Shown one piece after another: positions 8,649-17,122 of a stretch of 64,000 bases of DNA. Under the pieces are notes generated by a model, which was given only the letters and a program-made list of their open reading frames with translations, was not told where the DNA came from and searched no databases. How positions within the stretch are numbered: the stretch's first letter is position 1; the number at the start of each line of letters is the position of its first letter. Source of the stretch: Nostoc sp. MG11. GTDB lineage: Bacteria > Cyanobacteriota > Cyanobacteriia > Cyanobacteriales > Nostocaceae. The stretch covers positions 186,001 through 250,000 of the forward strand of contig NZ_JACXXN010000001.1 of NCBI RefSeq assembly GCF_014904695.1. The letters are read 5' to 3'. The position numbers were made by a program, and so were the translations under genes.

Positions 8649-10496
8649 CTAGAAGTTCTCGAAGTTTGCGATCGCTTGCTTCATCTTTTCTACTACCTCA
8701 TCTACAGCTATAGCTCCAAGCTCCCCAGAGGCGCGGGTACGGATACTCAAGGTGTTAGTTTCAACTTCTTTAGCTCCCACTACCGCCATCACAGGTATCT
8801 TTTCTTTCTCAGCATTGCGAATCTGTTTACCTAAGCGATCGCCACTAATATCGACTTCTGCACGCATACCCAACGCTCTCATCTTCGCTACCACATCTTG
8901 AGCAAAATCTAGCTGTGCTTCACCCACTGGTAGCAATCTAATTTGTACTGGCGCTAACCACAAAGGAAAATCCCCAGCATACTCTTCAATTAAGATACCA
9001 ATCAACCGTTCCAGTGAACCAAAAGGCGCACGGTGAATCATTACTGGCCGTTTGCGATCGCCATCTTCCGCGACGTACTCCAAATCAAAGCGTTCTGGCA
9101 AGTTGTAATCTACTTGCACAGTCCCTAATTGCCATTCCCGCCCTAAAGCATCACTAAAGATAAAGTCAAGTTTAGGGCCATAAAACGCTGCTTCTCCAAT
9201 ACCCTCAAAATGCTCCATCCCCAATTGTTCGACAGCACGACGAATAGCACTTTGGGCTTTTTCCCACGCTTCATCTGACCCGATATACTTATCACTAGCT
9301 GGATCGCGGAAACTGAGCCTAGCTTTAAAGTTCTTCAGTTGTAAACTTTTGAAAACTGACAAAATCAAATCCACAACTCTGAGGAATTCGCTGTCTAGCT
9401 GTTCTTCAGTGACGAAGAGGTGAGAATCATCCACGGTGAAACCGCGTACTCGCGTTAAACCACTCAATTCCCCTGATTGCTCGTAGCGATAAACGGTACC
9501 AAATTCCGCCAGTCGCATCGGTAGTTCCCGATAAGAGCGTAACTCACTCTTATATATTTGGATGTGGAAGGGACAATTCATAGCTTTGAGAACAAAGCCT
9601 TGTTCTTGTGCCGCCGCTTCCTCACTCTCCGCCATCATTGGGAAGAGATCGTCTTTATATTTCTGCCAGTGTCCAGAGGTTTTAAATAAATCCACTCTGG
9701 CAATGTGAGGGGTGACAACCTGTTGGTATCCGCGTTTTATTTGTTCCTGCTTCAGAAAATCTTCCAAAAGACTTCGCAACAGCGTACCTTTAGGCGTCCA
9801 CAAGGGTAAACCTGGGCCCACTTGGTCAGAAAATATAAATAATCCCAGTTCCTTACCAAGTTTTCGGTGATCTCGCCGCAGTGCTTCTTCTTTGCGTCGC
9901 TTGTACTCAGCAAGTTGTTCTGGGTTTTCCCAAGCAGTAGCGTAGATGCGTTGTAGCTGAGCCTTGGTTTCATCCCCACGCCAATAAGCGCCAGCAACGC
10001 TTTCTAATTCAATTGCTTTCGGGTGTAATTCGCTGGTGTTTTCTAAATGAGGCCCAGCACATAAATCCCACCATTCATTTCCCAGGTGGTAAATCGTGAT
10101 TGGTTCCTGTTTAATATCTGCCAGAATTTCTAGCTTGTAAGGTTCTTTAATTTCCTTAATCCGGTGTTCGGCTTCCTCGCGGTTGACTTCTTCGCGAATA
10201 ACTGGCAGTTTGCGATTAATAATCTTTACCATCTCTTTCTGGATGGCTTTGAGATCACTTTCGCTAAATGGTTCTGGATTGTCAAAGTCATAGTAAAAAC
10301 CATTTTCAATCCAAGGCCCAATTGTAACTTGCGCTTTGGGAAACAGCCTTTGTACTGCCATTGCCATCACATGGGAAGCAGTGTGGCGAATCTTTTTTAA
10401 ATTCTCCGATTCGCTGGTACGAGGTAAATACATTTTTTTAGGTTGTTCAAGCTCTAAGTTTTGATCAGCGGGATTTGAAGATGATTTTGGCGACAT
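8649..10496 (-). CDS. thrS: Threonyl-tRNA synthetase
   Basis: Charges tRNA-Thr with threonine in the cytoplasm. After a short leader the protein begins directly with the editing (N2) domain, shown by the zinc/editing motif pair HTASH and CAGPH, then the class II catalytic core (CPFHIQIYK, RYEQSGELSGLTRVRGFT, HRAPFGSLERLIG) and the anticodon-binding domain. The N-terminal TGS (N1) domain of E. coli ThrRS is absent, as is common in cyanobacteria. I prefer the ATG at 10496 (MSPKSSSN...); an in-frame ATG at 10577 would add 27 poorly conserved residues. Anabaena has two ThrRS, one lacking editing and induced by zinc shortage; this one keeps the editing residues and so matches the housekeeping type. 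Confidence 0.95.
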   Translation of the reverse strand: MSPKSSSNPADQNLELEQPKKMYLPRTSESENLKKIRHTASHVMAMAVQRLFPKAQVTIGPWIENGFYYDFDNPEPFSESDLKAIQKEMVKIINRKLPVIREEVNREEAEHRIKEIKEPYKLEILADIKQEPITIYHLGNEWWDLCAGPHLENTSELHPKAIELESVAGAYWRGDETKAQLQRIYATAWENPEQLAEYKRRKEEALRRDHRKLGKELGLFIFSDQVGPGLPLWTPKGTLLRSLLEDFLKQEQIKRGYQQVVTPHIARVDLFKTSGHWQKYKDDLFPMMAESEEAAAQEQGFVLKAMNCPFHIQIYKSELRSYRELPMRLAEFGTVYRYEQSGELSGLTRVRGFTVDDSHLFVTEEQLDSEFLRVVDLILSVFKSLQLKNFKARLSFRDPASDKYIGSDEAWEKAQSAIRRAVEQLGMEHFEGIGEAAFYGPKLDFIFSDALGREWQLGTVQVDYNLPERFDLEYVAEDGDRKRPVMIHRAPFGSLERLIGILIEEYAGDFPLWLAPVQIRLLPVGEAQLDFAQDVVAKMRALGMRAEVDISGDRLGKQIRNAEKEKIPVMAVVGAKEVETNTLSIRTRASGELGAIAVDEVVEKMKQAIANFENF

Positions 10497-11248
10497 TGGT
10501 TGCTGAACTATTAGCGAAGTGATTACAAAAGATGATTTACTAAGTTCGAGTTCTGAAAATCTACCCAAATATAACATGGGTATACTTTCTAGGTTTGTAC
10601 GCTTTTACCTATACTGGATGCATAGCATCACAACAGTCTGGTTAAATTAGTATTAAGCATTAATTAGTTTACCTGTGGCTGTCTTAAACATTTCTCTTTT
10701 TATACGTTGAATCACCTAATTTTTGAGTGCTGCCATTACTTCACAATAAAATGTAGAACATTTTGATATGTAAGCTTCTTCAACTATAACTATTTTAATT
10801 TCTGTAAGTTTGGCTTAATATTCCAACTGCTGAATTAATTTGTATTAAAAAAATGTAGAAATTTATATTTGATTAAATGAATCTGCGTATTCATGCAAAG
10901 AAGTAAGCTACGTATAGCATCTCCTAGAAAAGCGGTGCAAGAATTTATAGATGTCTATTGACATATTGATTAAAAGACTTAATCGCTTTACCATCATAAA
11001 TTACAAGTTTAACCTCTAATACCTCCTTTCTTATTTTTGATTGCAATTCGTTAGCAGCTATACCTGCGGGTATATAGACATATCTCTCAGGGATCTGTAC
11101 AAAACCCTCTGTCAGACCATACAATACAAAATGTATCTTTTGTTACAAAAAATATTTTTTATATGAGTTATGAGATAAATGAGAAAAGTGTTAAGAATCG
11201 TAAATAACGTTAATATTAGTAATAAAGTTGGAAGTATGCTTCTCATTT
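10497..11248. other. Divergent intergenic region, no gene seen
   Basis: AT-rich region between thrS and the DUF2605 gene. It contains a small hairpin TATACC/GGTATA at 11059-11074 and no recognisable gene or consensus promoter. Its leftmost 81 bases would be coding if thrS started at 10577. Confidence 0.4.
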
Positions 11249-11566
11249 ATGCGAGACTCTAATTTACCGGGGACTGAGTTGCTAAAAACGGTTTTGGAAC
11301 CTCTGCTGGACGATTTTCAGTACTGGTTTACGCGATCGCGCAATTTGCTGGAAACCGAACACATTTCATTTATGAGTGACCAGGAGCAATCGGACTTGCT
11401 TTTGCGAGTTAAGCAAGCGCAAGATGAATTAAATACGGCGAAGATGCTATTTGCTGCCACTGATGGGCAAGTCGGGATTGAAATGGCAACGTTAATACCT
11501 TGGCATCAATTGGTAACGGAATGCTGGAATGTGGCAATGCGCTTTCGTCAGTCTCATGAAGTTTGA
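11249..11566 (+). CDS. DUF2605-type conserved cyanobacterial protein
   Basis: A soluble protein of about 105 residues, predicted mostly helical and rich in Trp, Gln and Glu. It resembles the cyanobacteria-only DUF2605 family, whose function is unknown. I start it at the ATG 11249 (MRDSNLPGTEL); GGAAG lies 15 bases upstream, and a TTG at 11228 would add only seven residues. The next gene on the same strand is a DUF2973-type protein; these two families are often neighbours in cyanobacteria, which supports both names and suggests a joint role. Confidence 0.65.
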   Translation: MRDSNLPGTELLKTVLEPLLDDFQYWFTRSRNLLETEHISFMSDQEQSDLLLRVKQAQDELNTAKMLFAATDGQVGIEMATLIPWHQLVTECWNVAMRFRQSHEV

Positions 11567-11861
11567 GGCTGGTTGCATCTATTGAAAATTCGGCAAACTA
11601 CTTGACAATAGCAAGACAGTATACAAGTCGAAGAAAGAGTACAGAATCCTTAACATTGTCTTAACATCGTTCGGATTAACAAAATAATGTATCCTATGTT
11701 ACCGTAAGTGGAATAACGGTTGACAATTTGCCTCAATAATAAACGCAAACGCACACACATAGAGTGCATCAAATATTCGCTACCATTGTGAGCCACAGTG
11801 TCGGCGAAGCAAGGCGTTAAAATATAAAGTTTTAAAAATTGCTGCTCTGGAGGAAAATCCG

Positions 11862-12191
11862 ATGTTACACCTGCTTTACATTCTTGCTTTTACTATCCTT
11901 GCATTTATCGCTGTTGCTAACTTAATTCGTAACCTGATTATGTTCAGTTTTGATCGAGAGCGGACTTATCCGACAAATTCTTCAAGAATGGGTAATCAAG
12001 GTAATTTTGGTTATCTCGCATCAAGACAACAGTTTATACCTCATCCAGAGTTATTAGATAACGCGGGCAATTTAATTAAAGAGCCACTTTTAGTCATGCG
12101 TTCAATTAATGTTGACGATGCTCGCCAACAGTTGGATGCCCTTTACGAATCATCCCCAGGACATAAAAGCGAAAATTCAGAAGAAGCATAA
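11862..12191 (+). CDS. DUF2973-type small membrane protein
   Basis: A 109-residue protein with one N-terminal membrane helix (about 3-24, LLYILAFTILAFIAVANLI) and a soluble tail ending in a conserved-looking segment (PLLVMRSINVDDARQQLDAL) before an acidic C-terminus. It matches the cyanobacterial DUF2973 type; the function is unknown. TGGAGGAAAATCCGATG gives a strong ribosome-binding site for the ATG at 11862. It lies 295 bases after the DUF2605 gene. Confidence 0.7.
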   Translation: MLHLLYILAFTILAFIAVANLIRNLIMFSFDRERTYPTNSSRMGNQGNFGYLASRQQFIPHPELLDNAGNLIKEPLLVMRSINVDDARQQLDALYESSPGHKSENSEEA

Positions 12192-12352
12192 GATTTAGGA
12201 ATTGGGAGTTTGGGTGTAAATTATTGTTGTTTTTACATCCTTAACCCTTCTCTTAGCAGAAATTTCTTACCATCCTTGAACTTGTAGGCGATCGCGTCCA
12301 TAAGCTGGTAAGTTAAAATTTTATTGTCTACTTGACATAGGTTTAAGTTGCT

Positions 12353-12538
12353 ATGAGTGACAAAGAAGCTGTTATTGAGTTGGTGAAACATTTACCCCAA
12401 GATGTAACTTTACGAGAAATTGTTCAGAAAATAGAGTTTATTGCAGCTATACGGGAAGGGTTTGACCAAATTGATCAAGGGCAAGGCATTCCGGTTGAGC
12501 AGGTTGAACACTTAATCGATGCATGGACTACTAAGTAA
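12353..12538 (+). CDS. ParD/RelB-type antitoxin-like small protein
   Basis: A 61-residue acidic protein: a helical segment (LVKHLPQDVTLREIVQKIEFIAAIREGFDQIDQG) followed by IPVEQVEHLIDAWTTK. The pattern fits the short cyanobacterial antitoxins that precede ParE/RelE-family toxins: repeat-prone helices with a C-terminal tail that binds the toxin. Immediately downstream, in another frame, lies a ParE-like sequence with no normal start codon. Antitoxins of this kind normally repress their own operon. Whether this one still has a partner is doubtful. Confidence 0.65.
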   Translation: MSDKEAVIELVKHLPQDVTLREIVQKIEFIAAIREGFDQIDQGQGIPVEQVEHLIDAWTTK

Positions 12539-12813
12539 TTCTTTCGCCAAAAGCACTTGGAGATTTAGAAATTATCGTCCGGTACATCACTCAGGACAAT
12601 CCTGAAGCAGTCAGGAAAATTGGTCAGCATTTATTGGAGAAAACGAAAGAACTTAGCCAATTTCCATTTAAAGGTCAAAAGGTTTCTGAATTTGATGAAC
12701 CTGATATTCGCCAGTTAATCCTAAAGCCGTATCGCATCATTTATCGGGTTGAGGAGGATAAGAAACAGGTGAGTATTGCAAGGTTCTGGCACGCATCAAG
12801 ATTCAAGCCCTGA
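12538..12813 (+). pseudogene. ParE/RelE-family toxin frame lacking ATG/GTG/TTG start
   Basis: About 91 codons read as a typical ParE-family toxin: ILSPKALGDLEIIVRYITQ at the N-terminus, DIRQLILKPYRIIYRVEED in the centre and ARFWHASRFKP at the end. ParE toxins poison DNA gyrase and RelE toxins cleave mRNA on the ribosome. The frame overlaps the antitoxin stop codon by one base, but the codon before the homology is GTA, preceded by an in-frame TAA at 12532-12534. The only possible start at the right place is ATT (12538). It is therefore either silenced, started at ATT, or reached by frameshift from the antitoxin. The body is intact, with no internal stops, which argues for recent loss or unusual expression. 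Confidence 0.7.
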
Positions 12814-13363
12814 ATTGTAATTGTAAGGTAAAACGACCAATTATCGTTGACTGTAGAGACGTTGCATTGCAACGTCTCTACGAAAGAACCTTAGAGTTGA
12901 TCTTGAGCGACTTGAAGGTGATACTGTTTCTACATTGATTGCGAGCCTGAAACGGCATGGTGTGAGTGATCAGATAATTCGTGAAGCACTCAGTGAAGCT
13001 ACTGGGCGGTAGTTTTCAATCCTCTGGTCGCAGTCAGCAGCTCAACAAAGCAACCCAGTACGTGCATAGAAGAACTTGATGGGCAGCACGTTTTCTTAAT
13101 TATGCACAATGCTGAGATGAACCTAATCGACATAGACTACTTTGGCAAAGTTGTCATGAGGCTGGTCAACGAGTGCGATAACTTGAAAGGATCAGTTTCT
13201 AGAGCTTTGGCACAATTACATTGATAGCTCTACATATCTCAAGATTTTTCACCTACGGGCATCCAGCACAATCACAATTTGTGCCCTTATGCTGGTAGGC
13301 GATCGCCCCGCAGCATAAAATTGGGAGTAGATAATTTACCACTCCCTACTCCTAACTCCCTTC
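12814..13363. other. Degenerate region with gene fragments and a palindrome
   Basis: No complete gene. Open fragments on the plus strand at about 12857-13011 (...TLIASLKRHGVSDQIIREAL...) and about 13090-13224 (...FGKVVMRLVNECDNLKGS...) look like coding remnants but lack sound starts. The palindrome at 12853-12881 sits between the toxin frame and the first fragment. A composite GC-rich hairpin lies near 13289-13313. Confidence 0.5.
12853..12881. repeat. Palindromic repeat, GTAGAGACGTTGCA family
   Basis: Two perfect 14-base arms (GTAGAGACGTTGCA and its complement) around a single T. Related palindromes occur at 43187-43210, 43560-43580 and inside a gene at 53591-53616. Confidence 0.95.
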
Positions 13364-15652
13364 CTATGCTTCAATTACTACCCGGAGATTGCCCCGTTTT
13401 TTAGCAACACGACAAGCAGTAGTACCACCAGAACGCTCAAATTCCAAATCGAGAATGGTTGCACCTACTCGCAAATTATGGAAGGACAGGCGATTAATCG
13501 ATTCTGGTAAAGCGGGGTCGATAATTCGCAAGCAGTTATTTTGGGCGTCAGGCACTAAGTTGACCATCATTTGCAGTAGTTGAAAGATACTGCCAGTAGC
13601 CCAGGCTTGCGGAGTACAAGCAACAGGATACTGTACAGGGGCATTATCACCATTGCGTTCGTAGCCACAGAAGAGTTCTGGAGGACGTTGATAGGGCTGC
13701 TGACTGGTCATGTCGAATAAGCCTTGGAAAAGTTCTAGGGCTTGATCGATTAGGCCAAGCGATCGCAATCCCATTGCAGTTAAGGCGTTATCGTGGGGCC
13801 AAACTGAACCAATGTGATAGCCCATCGGATTATAAGCCGGTGACATACTACTTAGAGTGCGAATACCCCAACCATTAAACATATCCGGTGCTCGCAATCG
13901 CTCTGCCACACTATAAGCTTTTTCGGGTGTAAAGATACCCAAATGCAGACAGTGACCTGGATTTGAGGTAATACTATCTACTAGCTTGCCGTCTCCATCT
14001 AAAGCTAAAGCGCAAAAATCCTGGTCTTCCATCCAGAAGTCTTTGTTGAAACGAACCTTGAGATTTCTAGCCTCTTCTTGCCAACGATCTGCTAGATCGA
14101 GCCGCTTCTTCATCCTAGCTATTTCTGCTAGGCGCATTTTAGCAGCATAAACGTAAGCTTGCACCTCACAAAGGGCAACTGGGCCGTTAGCTAGTTCTCC
14201 TTTGCGGTCTACAATACAATCGCCAGAATCTTTCCAGCCTTGGTTAGCAAGACCGCGTTTAGATTTACGGTAATAGCTAAGATAGCTACCTTGTTTGGTA
14301 TTGCGATCAATCCACTCCATTGCTGCTAGAGCATTAGGCCAAAGTTGCTCTAGAATTTCTTGGTCGTGAGTCCAAGCATAATATTCGGCATATAGCATCA
14401 ACCACAGAGGAGTGGCATCGATTGTACCGTAGTAGGGTGTATGGGGAATTTCTTGACAACGAGCCATTTCCCCCAAGCGCAACTCGTGTAAAATCTTACC
14501 TGGTTCCTCTTCACGCCATTCATCGTCTGTTTGACCTTGGTGTGCTGCTAGTAAAATTAGAGTTTCCTTAGCTATTTGCGGGTTTAACATTAGGCTTTGA
14601 GAAGCTGTAATCAGAGAATCCCGCCCAAACAGTGTAGAAAACCAAGGCACTCCAGCAGAGACAGTCTTATACTTGCCAAAAGACTGGCGCAACAAATACA
14701 TATCTTGCTCAGCGCGTTCAATAACTCGATTGAAAATACTCTTATCGGAGCTAATCCGTGTAATTTGTTGTACCCAGTTTTGCTCCTCCATCAACTCGGC
14801 GGCTTTCGCTTGTACTAGAGTAAAAGCTGCGCTCACGGTGGAACTAGATTTGTTGTTTTTCAACATATTGACTCGATAACCCAACTTTTGGGTTTCGTGA
14901 GAAGCCAACTCTAGTTGCCAAACCGCAGTGTAACCTTTAAAACTGTCTGGCCGCCGATGCTGGAATTGGATACGCGATTCCATTATCGAACCATCTAGAC
15001 CTTGATAGGCGAGTGTCAAAAATTCTTCCTTCGGCGCGGGAGGTTGAGCTGGTAACGAGGCGCTATCAACAATAGAAACTGCTCCTTCTTCAAGCGTCGG
15101 TTCCACTAGGCGTAAAAGCCTACCCCGTTTTTCTCTGTCATAACCCCGGACTTCAAATAAATCGACAAAATCTGCATCAAAGCTGAGACTTAGTTCAAAA
15201 CTGACGGTAGTTGTACTGTAGTTAGATACCTCTATTTCTTCAAATAGCGCTCCATTGAGTACTATTTCCCGGCGAATCCCTACAGTCTCGGCTCTCAAGG
15301 ATTCATCGATTCTGGGGTTAGTACACAAAACTGAGAGTGAAAACCCTTTCTCAGCAGTACTACTGAGGAGTACAGGCGATCGCCCTTCAATTTGTAACTC
15401 TAGGCGACTGAGAAATCGCGTATCACAACAAAACAGTCCCATACTGGGATTGCCATCATTCAGGGAACAGCCAGAAATGTTCCCGATAGTATCTGTGACG
15501 AAAAATAAATCATCATCTTTAACCGTTAGGGTTGGCTGTTGTCTTTCACTGACAACACAAGGCCACTCTGGGATAGGTAATTGTTCGGCAGGAATAAAAG
15601 TTTTTCCGTCCAAGAAAATTTTTTCCGGGGTCATCAGCATATCCGGTGTCAT
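13364..15652 (-). CDS. Amylo-alpha-1,6-glucosidase (glycogen debranching enzyme)
   Basis: A 762-residue cytoplasmic enzyme predicted to hydrolyse alpha-1,6 branches of glycogen. An N-terminal GDE_N-type beta domain (about 35-260, with TDTIGNISG and FCCDTRFLSRL) is followed by an (alpha/alpha)6 catalytic barrel: GVPWFSTLFGRDSLI near 340, WKDSGDCIVDR near 500 and YHIGSVWPHDNAL near 635, where the catalytic acids are expected. This is the architecture of bacterial amylo-alpha-1,6-glucosidases, not GlgX. Three in-frame ATGs (codons 1, 5 and 7) compete as starts. The gene stands alone; glycogen use would feed dark metabolism. Confidence 0.9.
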   Translation of the reverse strand: MTPDMLMTPEKIFLDGKTFIPAEQLPIPEWPCVVSERQQPTLTVKDDDLFFVTDTIGNISGCSLNDGNPSMGLFCCDTRFLSRLELQIEGRSPVLLSSTAEKGFSLSVLCTNPRIDESLRAETVGIRREIVLNGALFEEIEVSNYSTTTVSFELSLSFDADFVDLFEVRGYDREKRGRLLRLVEPTLEEGAVSIVDSASLPAQPPAPKEEFLTLAYQGLDGSIMESRIQFQHRRPDSFKGYTAVWQLELASHETQKLGYRVNMLKNNKSSSTVSAAFTLVQAKAAELMEEQNWVQQITRISSDKSIFNRVIERAEQDMYLLRQSFGKYKTVSAGVPWFSTLFGRDSLITASQSLMLNPQIAKETLILLAAHQGQTDDEWREEEPGKILHELRLGEMARCQEIPHTPYYGTIDATPLWLMLYAEYYAWTHDQEILEQLWPNALAAMEWIDRNTKQGSYLSYYRKSKRGLANQGWKDSGDCIVDRKGELANGPVALCEVQAYVYAAKMRLAEIARMKKRLDLADRWQEEARNLKVRFNKDFWMEDQDFCALALDGDGKLVDSITSNPGHCLHLGIFTPEKAYSVAERLRAPDMFNGWGIRTLSSMSPAYNPMGYHIGSVWPHDNALTAMGLRSLGLIDQALELFQGLFDMTSQQPYQRPPELFCGYERNGDNAPVQYPVACTPQAWATGSIFQLLQMMVNLVPDAQNNCLRIIDPALPESINRLSFHNLRVGATILDLEFERSGGTTACRVAKKRGNLRVVIEA

Positions 15653-17122
15653 TAGCCAAAGTTCCGTGTACAGGTCTGTATTTACGTGGTTGTATCAGAG
15701 TCAACAAGTGATGAACCCGTAGATGCTTCTGTGTTGAGACAGCGCTAGCGGTAGCTTTGCGAGTACTTGAACATCAGAAAGAGAAAGCAAGCTAGCAAGA
15801 GTGTTAACTACAGGAGAAGGGCTTGCCGCAGAGTGGATCGAAAACCGGCCTTCACAGCTTGGTAAAAAGGCGCTCTCTAAAAATCATTTGGCCTTTCGAG
15901 TCAAAATAATAGTCACATGCTGTTGGCAGAGTAGCGATCAAACCTTTATAGGCAAATATTTATTAATGTATATATCAATGTATATTTTATACATCCAAAG
16001 TCAAGACTGGAAACTGGGAAATTTTTTAGATGAGTTCTTAGTCATTCGACTTTAATAGACACAAGGCACAGAAAATACCAGCGAAGATGCAAAATCCACT
16101 GTTATTTATTTAGGCAAAGCATCCATAGACTTACTACTGTATGCAATCATCTTTAATATTTTTGGTATTGGATTAGACAAATTTATGATAACTAATTAAT
16201 TGATTACATTTATTCAATAAATCGTGAACTAACTTATGTAAATGCAGCAGCAATGATTTCTGGATGACAAACAAAGATTAACAGAGTGGGCGGAAATCAA
16301 CGTCGGCGATTGCTAGTGTTAATAAAGTAGAAAGTCACAAGGCAAAATGATGATTTGATGATTTTAACTTCTAACTGTGAGAGTTATGGGTTACAAGTAC
16401 AAGTTATTACCTTAGCACTATCTTGTAACCTTTCTCCTACTGATCGATTATGAACTTGGCGCTAAAGAACTGACAACCTGTGTCTGACAAGTATGATTTA
16501 TGATTGTCCCCAATCATAAAATCCCTCAATGTCCTCCAAAAAGCAGGCTCGTCTGATTTCTTCTGTTTGCGTCTCTATCTAATTAGCAGACTAAGATTCC
16601 CACGTAAACGCCCAGAAGATGGCTTACCGTAAGGGAATAGAGAATTTGGAGACAAGCTAACCGGGGTAAACCCCTTTGTTTAATTGTCCCTTTCTATAAT
16701 TTGTCGGTTCTTTGCCACCGCTACCTAATGGCAAAGCTGAGCGAGAATGTATATTGGGCTTAGTAGCCTACTATTTGAAACATCACATGTTAGCCAATGG
16801 ATAAAGAAAACTTGGGTGAAGAACAAAGCGGCTATGGCAAATGGTTGTGCTACATCTATGCTTGCGGCACGTCAGGGTGCAAAATACTAATGCATTGCCG
16901 CTGTAGCTATATTTGCTAATCAAGACTTTTCAATTTGTAAATAAAGCTGCACATGCTCCTTCTTTATGGTAACAAAGTGCTGCGCTTGCATTGGCAAAAA
17001 GTGCTTTTTAGCATTCTTTACATATTGCAACTGTCTAATTAACTTGAGAGTCCTTTGTAATTTGTACAATGCAGCTGTGACGTGGATAGATCTTGTCGAG
17101 ATTGGGCGTTTAACGATAATTC
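15653..17122. other. Large intergenic region with possible remnants
   Basis: 1.47 kb without a convincing gene. A plus-strand fragment at about 16054-16198 (...STVIYLGKASIDLLLYAIIFN...) ends with a stop and looks like the tail of a membrane protein. A hairpin GGGGTAAACCCC followed by T-rich DNA lies near 16665. A 40-codon Cys-rich frame starts at 16797. Longer open frames here (15801-16055, 16966-17151) have no recognisable composition or ribosome-binding site and are left out. Confidence 0.45.
16797..16919 (+). CDS. Possible 40-residue Cys-rich peptide (speculative)
   Basis: An ATG-started frame of 40 codons: an acidic, polar first half (MDKENLGEEQSGYGKWLC) followed by a segment with six cysteines at 18, 23, 28, 34, 36 and 40. 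The leader-plus-Cys-core shape recalls ribosomally made peptide precursors, but there is no visible ribosome-binding site, no maturase or transporter nearby, and a chance frame in non-coding DNA is quite possible. Confidence 0.2.
   Translation: MDKENLGEEQSGYGKWLCYIYACGTSGCKILMHCRCSYIC

Noticed and set aside
15255-15722. 155-codon plus-strand frame antisense to the debranching enzyme
   Set aside because: It lies almost entirely over a well-supported gene, with no recognisable protein features.
15801-16055. 84-codon frame in the intergenic region
   Set aside because: No known motif, no ribosome-binding site and composition like the flanking non-coding DNA.
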